Shown here: positions 36,106 through 48,164 of the stretch, in pieces
Numbering within the stretch: the first letter of the stretch is position 1
Layout of the letters: each line of letters opens with the position of its first letter
Assembly: GCA_024291935.2 (NCBI GenBank)
Contig: CM044310.1
Coordinates: forward strand, 121,034,213 to 121,098,212
From: Okapia johnstoni
Lineage: Eukaryota > Chordata > Mammalia > Artiodactyla > Giraffidae
Direction of reading: 5' to 3'
Length of the DNA stretch: 64,000 nucleotides
Translations under genes and position numbers: made by a program
Notes under the pieces: generated by a model
What the model was told of the DNA's origin: nothing
Seen by the model: only the letters and a program-made list of their open reading frames with translations
The model's database searches: none

Positions 36106-36906
36106 CCCTTTGGTAGCTGTAAGTTTGGTGCCAACCCAAATGCCAGTGCTGCCCTCAACTCCATCTCCTCTCACAGTGCTGCCTGTCTGGGCTCCTAGCA
36201 TTTCCAGTCTTTGCCTGGTGCAGGTCAAGTCTTCACTGGTGTCTGGATTCCCCTAAGTCTTATCCTACCTGTGACTGGACAGCGTGTCCTGGCAACATCA
36301 TGCTGACCCCTACCCAGAATGCAGCCGTCTCTGCCTGCCTGACAGCCAGCATCTCTTACAGTGATCCTGTCATCAGCCTCCCTGCTTCTGTCCTTGTCCC
36401 CAATTCAATTTCCCTATAGCAGCCAAAGAGTTCTGCCACCTGCCTCCTTTGCTCAAACGTTTCGAGGGCTGCCAGCTCCCTCAGTGGGGAAAGTCCATAC
36501 TGCAGCCTGAGAGGTGGCCCGGTCAGCTCAGTTGCCTTTCTGAGTTCATCATCCACCCCTTTCTCTCTGACTCAGCTCCAGCCACACCGGGCCTCTCCCT
36601 GGTGCTCACATGCACAATACGCTTCCACCTCAGGGCCTTTGCACATGCGGTTCCCCCTTGCCTGGAGTATGTTTCCACCAGATACATGCTCAGCTCATTC
36701 CTCCTCCTCTTTTAACTCTATTCTATCTGGCACATACTAGGTACTTAATGAATATTCATTGGCTGAAAACTAGTCAGTTGAATTGTTCGTCCCAAATTTT
36801 TGCTGCCTTTCCTGAAGAAGGATTACATGTCATGACGTGTTGCTAGTAACTTGCAAAGCCTCCCTGTGCAGGTGGGAAGGATGCATATATATGTGACATA
36901 TATGTA

Positions 36907-36914
<8 letters not shown>

Positions 36915-36954
<40 letters not shown>
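36915..36954. repeat. (TG)n microsatellite
   Basis: About 19 uninterrupted TG units adjoining a BovB tail, a likely length-variable locus. Confidence 0.95.
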
Positions 36955-36956
<2 letters not shown>

Positions 36957-36959
<3 letters not shown>

Positions 36960-37360
36960 CATCAGTTCAGTTCAGTTGCTCGGTCGTGTCCAACTTTTTG
37001 CAACCTCATGGACTGCAGTGCTCCAGGCCTCCCTGTCCATCACCAACTCCCAGAGCTTACTCAAATTCATGTCCATCGAGTCAGTGATGCCATCCAACAA
37101 TCTCATCCTCTGTTGTCCCCTTCTCCTCCTGCCTTCAGTCTTTCCCAGCATCAGGATCTTTTCCAATGAGTCAGTTCTTTGCATCAGGTGGCCAAAGTAT
37201 TGGAGTTTCAGCTTCAGCATCAGTCCTTCCAATGAATAGTCAGGACTGATTTCTTTTAGGATAGACTGGTTTGATCTCCTTGCAGTCAAAGGGGCTCTCA
37301 AGAGTCTTCTCCAACACCACAGTTCAAAAGCATCAATTCTTTGGCACTCGGCTTTCTTTA
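36957..37360 (-). repeat. BovB LINE 3' end (minus)
   Basis: Reverse complement gives the BovB C-terminal and tail text ([40 protein letters not shown]). The 'cagttcagttcagttgctcg' end abuts the TG tract. Confidence 0.93.
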
Positions 37361-37385
37361 TACATAAATGTCTATATCTGTATAT

Positions 37386-37592
37386 GGGTGGTACAGTGGT
37401 AAAGAATCCACCTGCCAATGCAGGAGACACATAAGAGACGTGGGTTCAATCCCTGGGTCAGGAAGATCCCCTGGAGGAGGAAGTGGCAACCCACTCCAGT
37501 ATTCTTGCCTGGAAAATCTCATGGACAGAGGAATCTGGTGGGCTACAGTCCATGGGGTCGCAAAGAGTCAGACATGACTGAGCACTGAGCAC
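37386..37592 (+). repeat. Bov-tA SINE (plus)
   Basis: 'gtggtaaagaatccacctgc', 'gtgggttcaatccctgggtc', 'ggcaacccactccagtattc' and 'cgcaaagagtcagacatgac'. Confidence 0.93.
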
Positions 37593-37609
37593 TTACTTTT
37601 TTTTTTTCC

Positions 37610-38210
37610 AGGTCAGGAAACCCGATTCAAAAGCAGAGTTAACCAGAAAGCAGAGTATTTCTCCTAGAATCATGTGCTGTCCTGAAAACAGAAAGATTCA
37701 TAAAAGATGAACTACGTCCCTCCACATTTGGCAGAGACCAGGAACGAGACTCATTTAAAGCAGCTGCAGGAGAACCTGGAGAGATAGGAGGAACTCATGG
37801 CCCGAGAGGAAACACTGTTTCAAGACAAATGCAGCCAGAATAATACACTCCGGGGGAAGTTAGTTAGGACCGTCCTTCCTTCTTTCTCTCTTCAGTGACA
37901 CCGGAGAAGCCATACTGGAGAGGGAGCATACAAATACATCGAGACTACAGGGATATGAACAGAGCTCAGCCCTTGAAGCCATGAACAAGTTCTCTCAGGA
38001 GACACATCTTACAACTATGCGAGTGTAGGAGAAAGAGTGCCTTTCAGTACATTTTAGAACTTATACAGGAGAAAAATCCTATACAGGCACAGATTATCCG
38101 TTACTGTGTATGAGAGAGGTTATACTTACGAGACATTTCATATTTGCAGTGAATTCAAGAAATTATTTTCAAGGTGTGACTGCTTTATGCTACAAGGGTC
38201 TGTAAAGAAA
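37610..38210 (+). pseudogene. KRAB-ZNF-type pseudogene, 5' part
   Basis: Remnants of a zinc-finger exon on the plus strand. A linker-like segment contains stop codons (ETRNETHLKQLQENLER, stop, then EELMAREETLFQDKCSQNNT). Next come finger vestiges: RRSHTGEGAYKY near 37900, QSSALEAMNK with QETHLTT near 37960, and TYTGEKSYTGTD near 38075, in shifting frames. Too degraded to name a parent gene. It continues after the LTR at 38217-39012. Confidence 0.7.
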
Positions 38211-38216
38211 CCTTAC

Positions 38217-39012
38217 TCCCGGAGTCCAGCTCCGGCAGCCAGGGAATCGCCCTGAAGGGATGAACGGGGTCGGCGATCGAAAATGATGCAGTCTCTCACT
38301 CAAAGCACTGGGCTGCATGTTTATTTTAAGCATCAAGGTTTTTTTTATACTTTTACAAAAGCATTAGGTCAGAGGTATGACATCTTCAGTTTCCCCTCAC
38401 CCATATTTACTGTCTCCATAAATCATTGTTGTCCTTCAGAGTTCTCTCTTAAGTGTCCTTGTGATAACATTGTAACTCAAGTTTGTCTCTGGGCTGTATA
38501 TTACATTCTTCAGTTTATTTCTTATCTCTTTAAATCTTGCTATCCCCTAGTAACTTAAGCTCATCATCTCTTAAAAAGGCTTTTAGCTATTAGTATCTCT
38601 AAAATACCTAGTTTTTATAAGCTATAGTAAAATATGCCAACACTACAACATACCTTAAACTTTTAGCTTCTAACTATTTTTAATTACTCCTAACCCCTAA
38701 ACTCAGCAAGCTTTTTTTGCCATAAACATTCCCCTTACAGGCAGGTTTCAGATAACAATGTTTCCCATGGCCTCAAGCTGCAGCCTATGTGCTCATCCTG
38801 GAGCATTCTTTGTAAAGATCTTTGAACAAATGTCAATAGTTAACTTTATGGATTATAACATACTTTCCAGCCAGCTCAACCGGAGGAAGGAAAGGACAAG
38901 TCAGAATCACAAGACCTAACTCCTTCATCCCGGGACCGTGCCTGCGGGATGAGGAGAGGGGGTTGGGGCTGTGCCTCCATTTTGTCAGTAATGCCTATGG
39001 CGGCTCCCGACA
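38217..39012 (-). mobile_element. ERV-type solo LTR (minus)
   Basis: A 796-bp insertion flanked by the 6-bp direct repeat CCTTAC (38211-38216 and 39013-39018). On the minus strand it begins TGTCGGGAGCCGCCATAGG, carries a poly(A) signal AATAAA (38325-38320), and ends CTGGACTCCGGGA. There is no internal retroviral coding region, so it looks like a solitary LTR left by recombination. The start resembles LTRs I recall from bovine class II endogenous retroviruses, but the family name is not claimed. Confidence 0.75.
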
Positions 39013-39018
39013 CCTTAC

Positions 39019-39350
39019 CACATACTCATCAAGGAACAAGTTTCATGCTTTCCTCGTTTACTCAACATCACAGCACAGGCACTGGAGAGAAACCTATGGA
39101 TGTATGCGTTGCGGGAAAGGCTGTAAACATAGCTCAGCACTATGACGGGACATCAGAGGACTCCTCCTGGGAAACGCCCGCACAAGCGCACCGCGTAGAA
39201 GCGCCTTCGGGGGCGCTCTCCCTTTACCCAGCACAAGAGGACTCCTACTGGAGAGCAGAACAGAGGCAAGGTCGGCGACTTTCGATCACGGCTTTCACGT
39301 TATTGGACACCAGGAAACTCATAGAGGTTAGAGAAACTCACTGACTATAA
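39019..39350 (+). pseudogene. KRAB-ZNF-type pseudogene, 3' part
   Basis: The finger array resumes after the LTR. TYGCMRCGKGCKHSSAL starts near 39092, with the finger Phe replaced by Cys and a stop right after. QHKRTPTGEQN lies near 39225 and GHQETH near 39307. Several frameshifts and stops are present. It has the same orientation as the 5' part, and the two join across the single 6-bp target site. Confidence 0.75.
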
Positions 39351-39454
39351 TCAATATGGAAAAGCTGTCGGTTGGAATTTCATTCGATGTGACACCATAA
39401 ATAGACCCAAAAGGAGGCAGAATCTACAAGTTATTTTAGACCCACAAATAGGTT

Positions 39455-39660
39455 GTTGTTTAATCACTAAGTCACGTTCGACTCTTTGTGACCCCATGGA
39501 CTGTAGCCAGGCTCCTCTGTCCATTAGATTCTCCAGGCAAGAATACTGGAGCTGGCTACCATTTTCGCCTCCAGGGGATCTTCCTGACCCAGGGATCAAA
39601 CCCGAGCCTCCTGCATTGGCAGCTGGATTCCTTCCCACTGAGCCACCAGGGAAGCCCTGA
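39455..39660 (-). repeat. Bov-tA SINE (minus)
   Basis: 'ggttgttgtttaatcactaa', 'actctttgtgaccccatgga', 'tccaggcaagaatactggag' and 'ccactgagccaccagggaag'. Confidence 0.93.
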
Positions 39661-39664
39661 ATGT

Positions 39665-40265
39665 AACGTGACTGTTTACTTGTAGCTCCCCACTGTCACA
39701 GACGATGAAGTATGAGCAGTTATGCTCCATATATGCCCTTGATGTGCTGTAGAAACATTTAATGGGACTTAGGGTCTAGGCCTCAGGGACAATGTCTCAG
39801 AGAAATGATGCATAGATAATAAAATGTAAATATTATTAATGACAACACCCTATTTTTTATATCATATAAAATCCAGAGAACCATCAAATTGAAGTATCAT
39901 GCGGAGATCATTGATCTTTTAGCATCACAGGGATTAATATATGTACAATTTTATACTAATCACAGAAGACAGCTGAAAAATATGCCATCCATTTCTTTCT
40001 TGCATAGTCCTGTCACATCAGACAAATTACAGAGTTTTATACCAACTCATGCATGTTTCAGGAATGGCATTCTACTACTAAGTTGGAGAGGAATCATGAA
40101 GAGTTGTCTGCATCTTCACGTTTCCAGGGGCACAGCCAGTGTCCAGGCAGGCCTAACCAGACATACCCATGTGCTCTGCAGCCCACAGGCCACACGAGAG
40201 ACAAGCCCTTGTGCCCCAGAGAAGACCCAGTGCAGCCAAAAACAAACAAGTAAATAGACAAATAA
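39665..40265. other. unassigned DNA with a CHR-2-like tail
   Basis: No gene recognised. The end (about 40100-40262, 'gaagacccagtgcagccaaa') resembles a CHR-2 SINE tail. Confidence 0.4.
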
Positions 40266-40269
40266 AATT

Positions 40270-40815
40270 TCAAAAAGGAAAAAACAAACTAAAAAGGGCA
40301 GAGGATTTGAATAGACTTTTATCCAAAGACAAACAGATGGTCAACAGGCACCTGAAAAGACATTCAGCATCATGAATCACCAGGGGAGTGCAAATCAGAG
40401 CCACAAGATGTCATCTCACACTTGTCAGAATGACTAGTATCAAAAAGACAACAAATAGTAAATGTTGGCAAAGACGTGGAGAAAACGGAACGCTCATCCA
40501 CTGTGGCTGGGAGCGTAAATCAGTGCAGGCACTGTGGAAAACAGTATGAAGGTGCCTCAGAAAATTAACTCAAGAGAACTTCCTGGTGGTCCACTGGTTA
40601 GGATTCAGTGCTTTCACTGCCATGGCCCGGGTTCAATCCCTGGTTGGGAAACTAATATCCTACAAGCCACCTGGCATGGACGAAAAATAAGTAAAAAATA
40701 AATCGAAATACCATATGACCCAGCAAGTCTATTCCTGGGTATTTATCCAAAGAAAATCAAAACACTAATTTGAGAAGACACGTGCTCCCGTGTTCGCTGC
40801 AGCATTATTTACAAC
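40270..40815 (+). repeat. L1 fragment interrupted by a CHR-2 SINE
   Basis: L1 ORF2-end words ('agaggatttgaatagacttt', 'gtcatctcacacttgtcaga', 'ggcaaagacgtggagaaaac') are split by a CHR-2 SINE at about 40573-40705 ('cttcctggtggtccactggt', 'gggttcaatccctggttggg'). They resume with 'ataccatatgacccagcaag' and 'tattcctgggtatttatcca'. Confidence 0.88.
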
Positions 40816-40819
40816 GGAG

Positions 40820-41117
40820 AAGATGTGGCCCAAGTCTCTGCAGCCAGCAAGTCCAGCATTTCCCAGCACCCGCCGCTCTCCGGGGGCACGCCGCCCTACA
40901 GCCCAACTCAGGGAGAGGCTTCTGGGGCAGATGAGCTTCCCCCAAGCTGACTTTTGCACCGGCTGCCGAGGAGAGGTCAGCTCCGGGTGCCAACACATGA
41001 GCCACCCTTTTGCAGCTTTTGTCAGAGGCGGGACATGGGTATGTGCGTCGGCCCTCGCCAGCGGGGCCTGAGAAAGTCTATGGAAAGAGGGCTCGAGAAG
41101 AGAATGAATTCCTTCCT
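40820..41117. other. unassigned GC-richer DNA
   Basis: GC-richer than its flanks, with an open frame on both strands, but no domain or known protein is recognised. Confidence 0.35.
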
Positions 41118-41885
41118 TGTGGTCAGCAGGTAATATCTCCTCAAAGCTGCTCACATCCTAATAGCTGGAGTCAGTGACTGTTGCATTACAGGGCAAAGAG
41201 TGCTTTGCAGGTGCAATTAAGTTTTATGGCCTTGAGATGAGATTATCTTGGGACCGATGTAATCGCAGTTGTCCTTGTTTAAGAGCAGCAGGCGGGGGGC
41301 TTCCCTGGTGGTCTAGTGGTTAAGAACCTGCCTGTCAATGCAGGGAACGCAGGTTTGATCCTTGGTTGGGGAACTAAGATCCCACACGCTGCGGAGCAGC
41401 GAAGCCCACAAATCACAGCTCCTGAAGCCATGTGTTTCGGTGCCTGCATGCCACAGTTGAGAATCTGTATGCTGCAGTGAAAGATCCTGAATGATAGAAG
41501 GAAGATCCCGCATGTGGGAACTAAGACCCAATGCAGCAAAATAAAGAAAAAGAGAAAGAACCCTCCAATTATCTTAAAAAAAAAAAAAGAAAGAAAGAAA
41601 GAAAAGAAGCAGGAGAATCCGAGTCAGTGGAGGCAATGTGATGATGAAGCAGAGGTCAGAGTCAGAGAGAGACTTATAGATGCTACACCACTGGCAGGAA
41701 GTCTCTAGAAGCTGGAAAAGGCGAAGAAGCTGGTTCTCCCCTAGAGACTGGAAAGAAGGCAGCACTGCTAACATGTTTATTTTGCCCGGAAAGATCTGTT
41801 TTCCCTTCTGGTCTTCACAGCTGTGGGGTGATACATGTTTGCTGTTTCAAGCCACAAAATTTGTGGCAATTTGTTAGTGTCAAAG
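41118..41885 (+). repeat. ancient mammalian repeat split by a CHR-2 SINE
   Basis: 'ttgcattacagggcaaagag' and 'ggccttgagatgagattatc', then, after the SINE, 'gaagtctctagaagctggaa', 'ttctcccctagagactggaa' and 'tttcaagccacaaaatttgt', follow the order of a common old mammalian repeat. The CHR-2 copy sits at about 41293-41548, with an A-rich (AAAG)n tail to about 41610. Confidence 0.6.
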
Positions 41886-42211
41886 GAAACAAACACTCCT
41901 TGGTGCCAATCCTCAGCCCAGCATTGTATGGCTTCAAGCGATGCGTGCAACAAACACCTTGAGACCATGAGGACAGGAACCTCGGGAAAAACCAAGACGA
42001 TATACTGAGGAGCGCTGTGCAGGAGATGGAGAGCGCCTGCAACCACCCCTGGAAGCTATCACCTCTGGGCTGCATGCGATGTAAGATAATGTATGGTGGC
42101 ACATTCTGTGACTTGTGGCCAAAAAAAACCCATCTTGCACAATAACTCTTTCTTGTTCTCAACCAACTTCTGCTCTCCAATCTCATTTAGTCATGCTGAG
42201 CCAATTTAGGG

Positions 42212-42424
42212 ACTCCTGCTGCTGTGCTCAGTCGTGTCCAACCTTTGCAGCCCCATGGACTAGCCCGCCAGGCTCATCTGTCCAGGGAATTTCCCAGGCA
42301 AGAATGAATTGCCATTTCCTATGCCAGGGCATCTTCCCGACCCAGGGATTGAACCCGCATCTCTTACATCTCCTGCACTGGCAAGTGGATTCTTTACCAC
42401 TAGCGCCACCTGGGAAGCCCCTTA
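42212..42424 (-). repeat. Bov-tA SINE (minus)
   Basis: 'gctgtgctcagtcgtgtcca', 'ttcccaggcaagaatgaatt', 'gacccagggattgaacccgc' and 'gccacctgggaagcccctta'. Confidence 0.92.
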
Positions 42425-42429
42425 GGGAC

Positions 42430-43430
42430 TCCTAGAAGTCATCCTGGGTAATCAGGTTGTACAGGCTCAGGCTGACCCTTGCTCGCCTGACTCAGAGTCC
42501 TTTCTCAGGAGGTGGACACACCACAAGGAGCAGAGGCTCACCGTGGTCAGCAAGATGGGCCAAGCTACCTCAGCTGCGGCCTCAGAGGCACTGCCAAGGG
42601 GCTACAGAGGACACAGATAGACATTCCAGACTCCAAGGATACAATGTGATAATGCACGGGACCAAAGGCATATGGTGGATTCATCAAATTACACACGCAG
42701 ATGTGGGTACAGTATCCCCCTGAGTCTTCACAGTGAGTTACAGGAGTCCTCTCTGGATGAAAAAAAAAAAAAGTGCTTGAAAAAAGCCACACACTTCAAT
42801 TAAAAAAGAAAATTGTGCCAACTTGCTGAACAAGATGAAACCCCTGCAGCCACCACCACACACACGAGAAAAGTTATATGATTGTTACTGCATGTTGTTG
42901 ATGGCTTTGAAGTCTAAATTTACAGGAAAGGAAAAGAATTTTTTGGCACTTGTACTTTCTGGGGGCATTTCTTAAAGTAAACGAGTTTGAATCCAAGTAG
43001 TTTCCCAGTGATGATGGTGCAGAGTTCCATCACATTTTCAAGAGGAAGGAAGCACAGAGCCAAGTCCAAGGGCCAGGTCCCCCAGAGTCCATTGTGACCC
43101 TGTAATCCCACTTGCTCTTGTACTAAACCCGGTGACGGTCTGTGATTTACAGTTGGCCTTCCCAACCTGGAACATGATATTCATCTTCATTTATACAACT
43201 TTACTTGTAATTCTTTCCAGAAACGTATCTTCCTGTAGATTCGTTGCATTTCCCAACAAATTAATCCCAGACATTTGTCTTTATGCTTCATCTGTGAATC
43301 TCCTTTTCAATATATGTTTGTAAAGCTTTTGTATGTTACATGTATGTTGATTCACATACCTTTCTTATTGCCTCATTTACTGCAATCTTATTTTTTTAAT
43401 TTCCAATTGGATTTTGTACACACAATAATG
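42430..43430. other. unassigned intergenic DNA
   Basis: No gene or clear repeat. An A-run near 42760 marks a probable old retroposon tail. Confidence 0.35.
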
Positions 43431-43431
43431 T

Positions 43432-43643
43432 TGTGCTCAGACGCTCAGTTGCGTCCGATTCTTTGCAGCCCCTCAGACTGTAGCTCACTGGGCTCCTGTC
43501 TGTGGAATTTTCCAGGCCAAGAATACTGGAATGATTGCCATTCCCTCCTCCAGGGGATCTTCCTGACCCAGGGATCGAACCCAAGCCTCTTACATCTCCT
43601 ACATTGGCTGGCAGATTTTTTACCAGTGTTACGTGGGAAGCCC
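43432..43643 (-). repeat. Bov-tA SINE (minus)
   Basis: 'gctcagacgctcagttgcgt', 'ggaattttccaggccaagaa', 'ccaggggatcttcctgaccc' and 'tttaccagtgttacgtggga'. Confidence 0.92.
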
Positions 43644-43937
43644 AAGTATTGAATTGTTACCTTTTGTAAACACATTTTTATATTTTCTTTTCCAGTAGCT
43701 ATAGCTCTTAGGTCTGTCTCCTGTCTTATTTGTGGTGATAAGAACACCCAGAAATCTTGAACTTAAGGTCGCTGAGAGCAGCTATCGTCTTCCGTTTTGG
43801 ACGTGCACATCGATCCATGGTCACTGAACAGAGGGGTGAACAGACACGAGAGTGCAGAAAGGTCAGTTTTCACTGGAGAGGAAAAGGTCCATTTCCTAAG
43901 GCAAAGAGAAATGTAGGAATTGGTGGTATTCAGAACC

Positions 43938-44262
43938 ATAAAGAAGGCTGAGAGCTGAAGAATTGATGATTTCAAACTGTGGTGCTGGAGAAGACTCTTG
44001 AGAGTCCCTTGGACTGCAGGATCAAACCAGTCCATCTTGAAGGAAATCAACCCTGAATATTCATTAGAAAGACCGATGCTGAAGCTGAAGCTCCAATATT
44101 TTGGCCACCTGATGCAAAGAGCTGACTCCCTGGAAAAGACCCTGATGCTGGGAAGGATTGGGGGCAGGAGAAGGGGACGACAGAGGATAAGATGGTTGGA
44201 TGGCATCACTGACTCGATGGACCTGAGTTTGAGCAAGCTCCGGGAGTTGGTGATGCACAGAG
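43938..44262 (+). repeat. BovB LINE 3' fragment (plus)
   Basis: 'ccataaagaaggctgagagc', 'gaagactcttgagagtccct', 'ccaatattttggccacctga' and 'gatggttggatggcatcact'. The 5' border is abrupt and the tail is replaced by other sequence. Confidence 0.92.
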
Positions 44263-44269
44263 GACTAGC

Positions 44270-45360
44270 AGTAAGCCGGTTGTTGGCTTAGTCTTTGTCT
44301 CCCCTGCAGTGGCCAGGATGAAGGGTGACACACTCCTACACCGATGAGAGCAACAGGGAAAGGAAGAGTCTGGTCCTGGTGACACTGGCAGCTTAACCAG
44401 TCCCAGGACACACTTTTGAGGAAACGGTGTTTGTTCATGATAGCTGATTTTTCAGTTATTTATGGCCAAACACACCCTATAGGATACAGGGTACAAAGCT
44501 ATGAAAGGGATTCCAAACCCGACTTACTGGTTTGCCCAGTCTCTGTGGACTTCCCACACTCCTCTTTGAAACAGATCACTTCTGGAGGCTGCATGTGGTC
44601 TGTCTCTGCTCAGAGCTCAGATTCGTCACCTTTCCTCCGTGCGCTACACCCAGTTTGGATTATCTTGATTTTGAACTCACCCTTCATCTTGGGGAGAACA
44701 GGCATAGAACAAATGCGTAGCAGTCATGACCCCAAAGCCTGTTTTGAGGAACCAGTTATGATACTAATAATTTACAGTTAATATGCTGATTGATTTATTC
44801 GTGCTTCTCCAAGCTGAAGTTCTCAAGCTCTGAGGAGTTCTGAGAAGTGTCCTGGAGGCTCATGTTTTAAAGACAAAAATGTACATCTTTCTTCTTTTTC
44901 TTTTTTTAAATGAGTTTTAAACACATGTTCCCCTTCACATGAAACACTCTGAGATGCTCTGTGGGATGAAATAAGACAATAATGGTTAAGTGGAGACCAA
45001 ATCACAGGTCCATTGTTGAGTAGACTGAATGCCACCAGCTGCTATAGTTATTTGGTCAATACATAGGTTTATATCTTATTCAACTAATAGTGCACTGTTG
45101 ATTTCAAAAGCATATGAAAGATTAATCTATTTCAACAATTCAGTATCTCAAAAAACGTGCTTGTTAAACTATATAGAGTATACAAAGAAAGATGAAGTGC
45201 GAATTAAACCCTGCAATTGAATGAAACTATTATTGCTGATCTAGTCATTTTCATAAAGGACCCACAGTGCCTTTTCTGCAAGTCTAAAACCTCTTCTAAT
45301 GAAGAAAGTTTCTTCCCCTATTATGTATCTGCAAAATCTATCTGAAATAACAAGGCTGTG
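44270..45360. other. unassigned intergenic DNA
   Basis: Unique-looking AT-rich sequence. A frame at 44416-44781 has no recognisable domain and is not supported as a gene. Confidence 0.35.
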
Positions 45361-45363
45361 TGG

Positions 45364-45575
45364 GGCTTCCCAGGTGGCTCAGTGGGTAAAGACTACCCGC
45401 AATGCAGGAGACACAGGTTGGATCCCTGGGTTGGGATGATCCCCTGGAAGAGGAACTGGTAACTTCTCTTCAGTATTCTTAGCTGCAGAATCCCATGGAC
45501 AGAGGAGCCTGGTGGGTTACAGTCCATAGGGTCGCAAAGAGTCAAACACGACTGAAGTGACTGAGCACAACACAG
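45364..45575 (+). repeat. Bov-tA SINE (plus)
   Basis: 'cttcccaggtggctcagtgg', 'ggttggatccctgggttggg' and 'gcaaagagtcaaacacgact'. Confidence 0.93.
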
Positions 45576-45803
45576 CTATTTACACATTGTTTTTCTCCAA
45601 TTTAGTGTGACCCTTATATATTTTGCTACAGATACATCCAGATGCTGCCCCAGACCTGTTGGGGATGTCACATATTGTGTGGTGTGTGAACCTTCCCATA
45701 CTGCTAAAATTCAAATGTTTATGAATTCCAAAATACTTCTGGCCCTGAAGGTTTTGAACAAGGGATTAGGGCCCTGTATGCAAACAGGATACATAACATT
45801 TTT

Positions 45804-46320
45804 TTTTAATTTATTTAATTGGAGGCTAATTACAATATTGTGGTGGTTTTTGCCATCCATTCACATGAATCAGCCACAGGTGTACATGTGGCCCCCATCC
45901 TGACCCTCCCTCCCCATCCCATCCCTCAGGGTCATCCCGGTACACCAGGCCCGATTACCCTGTCTCATGCATCAAACATGGACTGGCGATCTATTTCACA
46001 GGTAATATACATGTTTCAATGCTATCCTCTCAAACCATCCCAACTTTGCCTTCTCCCACAGAGTCCAAGTCTACATTTGTGTCTCTTTCACTGTCTCGCA
46101 TATAGGGTTGTTACCATCTTTCTAAATTCCATATGTATGCATTAATATACTGTATTGGTGTTTTTCTTTCTGACTTACTTTGCTCTGCATAATAGGCTCC
46201 AGTTTCATCCACCTCATTAGAACTGATTCAAATGCATTCTTTTTAATAGCTGACTAATATTCCACTGTGTACATGTACCACAGCTTTCTTATCCATTCAT
46301 CTGCCAATGGACATCTAGGT
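45804..46320 (-). mobile_element. truncated L1 LINE with 18-bp target-site duplication
   Basis: Poly(T) at the left end (the 3' tail in reverse), then 'ttaattggaggctaattaca', 'catgaatcagccacaggtgt', 'ggacttactttgctctgcat'-type text and 'ctgactaatattccactgtg'. Flanks repeat AGGAT(A/G)CATAACATTTTT at 45786-45803 and 46321-46338 with one mismatch, so this is one relatively young, 5'-truncated insertion. Confidence 0.9.
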
Positions 46321-46384
46321 AGGATGCATAACATTTTTCTTGATATTTTACATACATAACAGTTAACATTCATCCAAAATTGTG

Positions 46385-46642
46385 TTATTTACTTATTTAT
46401 CTGTGGCTGCGCTGGGTCTTTGCTGCTGTGCACAGGCTTTCTCCAGTCGCAATGAGCCAGCTTCTCACTGCAGTGTCTTCTCTCATTGTGGAGCACGGGC
46501 GCTCAGCGAGCAGCCTTCAGGAGTGCGGCGCGTGGGCTCAGTTTCCCCACGGCACTTGGGATCTTCCTGGATCAGGGCTCAAACCTGTGTCCCCTGCATT
46601 GGCAGGCAGATTCTTAACCACTGAACCACCAGGAAAACCCCC
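46385..46642 (-). repeat. tRNA-derived SINE (minus)
   Basis: 'tctgtggctgcgctgggtct', 'cactgcagtgtcttctctca', 'gcagattcttaaccactgaa' and 'ccaccaggaaaacc' show a reversed CHR-type SINE. Confidence 0.8.
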
Positions 46643-46649
46643 CAGAAAT

Positions 46650-48160
46650 GCTTTTAATGTAATCAAGTTACAGCAAATTCAATAGAATTCTTTTAAATAG
46701 CATTCTTAATTTGCTAAATGGGAAAACGAACATGCAATTTATTGTTAAAAGTTGTACTAAAGTGAGTTTCATGAATCAATCTTAAATAATATACTTATCA
46801 CCTTTTAACCTAAAATCATGTTTTTACTCTACAGCATACAAACAGAAAGAATTGAAAGAACTTCCAAGGCCCGTTTCCTTCAGATGTTAAAGCCTCCATC
46901 AAATTGACAGTAAACCACTAGAAAGATCCCTAGTCATAACCAGAAAAAAACAATATGGCTAATTAATTGCCTTGTCCCACTACCCAGGGCTATAGAACAC
47001 CATTTTTTTAAGTCAAAATATGAGAAAGAGGCTTGAATTATTTAATGAACAGGGATGTTGTTTTAGCTATAACAGCCAAGAAAAATTCAGGGAAATGCAT
47101 GGTTAGCAACTCAATACTACAATGCACAAGTCGACAGACACAGTCTGAATTGCAACAATTCAGATGAATAAGGTGCAGCCTGCATGTGGATCTTCTCCAC
47201 AGTGGCCACAGAAATGTGCAACGGCTGCAACAAGCACAGCATGCAGCGGAGAGGACGACTCAAACGGAGGCAGAAGGCCGCTGAGACCTGCCAGGAAGTG
47301 GAGAGAGTGCACTGGGCCCTGGGCCTCAGTAGGAGAGTCCCAAGCACCAAGGAGGAAAGAGGACATCAGAGTCTGGGCCCTGGAACCTCAGGAAGATAGG
47401 ACACCAGATACTGGACTTTGAGGAAGACATGAGACTATTTTGTCCTGGGCCCCAAAGGAAGATCGGTGGACTGGGCTCAAGGAAGAGGGGCACGCACCAG
47501 GTCCTGGACAGGGAAAGGCTTCTTCCATTTCCTAGACATCGGCACCTGGCTCACAGATGAGGCCCCGGGGCAGAGGATCCTTCCTGTCCAGCCTGCACCA
47601 CACCAACTCTGCTTAGCCAAACGTCAGCAAGGTTACTCTGAGCCTTCTCCCCAGTAAGGCCCATACGTGTACTTCCTCATAGAATCCCATCTGAGCAAGA
47701 ACCCTAAGTCAGTTTATGAAGACTCCCCTACTCTTGATATCTGATTCAATTCCTCAGCCCGACTCTCTCTCCCATCATCACCCTGGCCTGCCTTCCTTCA
47801 GTCTATTAGCTTTGTCCAGCTAGAATCCCCCAGACAGGATGTCGCCTTCTCCTAATTGTCTATCCACGGGTACCTCTCCCCTCACTCCTAGGCCATAAAC
47901 CTCCACTTACTCTGGTTGTATTCAGAACTGAGGTCTGTTCTACACTGGAGTCTCCCTTCCCCCGTTGCAACCGTTTATTGAACAAAATCTACTTCCACCG
48001 CTTTAACTTCCGTCCCGCTCTGGTTTACCCGTGGACAGCCCTCCCTCCACTCCCCTGCCTTGGGTCCAGTTGCCCTGCCCTTCTCCTCACAACCTGAATG
48101 GATAGTTAGTCCTGACGCCACTCCCCTCCCTGGGCCTGGAGGACATTTAACCTCACCTTC
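46650..48160. other. unassigned DNA upstream of the ZNF274 island
   Basis: AT-rich until about 47.1 kb, then moderately GC-rich. Short frames at 47160-47660 resemble no known protein. Confidence 0.4.
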
Positions 48161-48164
48161 CGCA

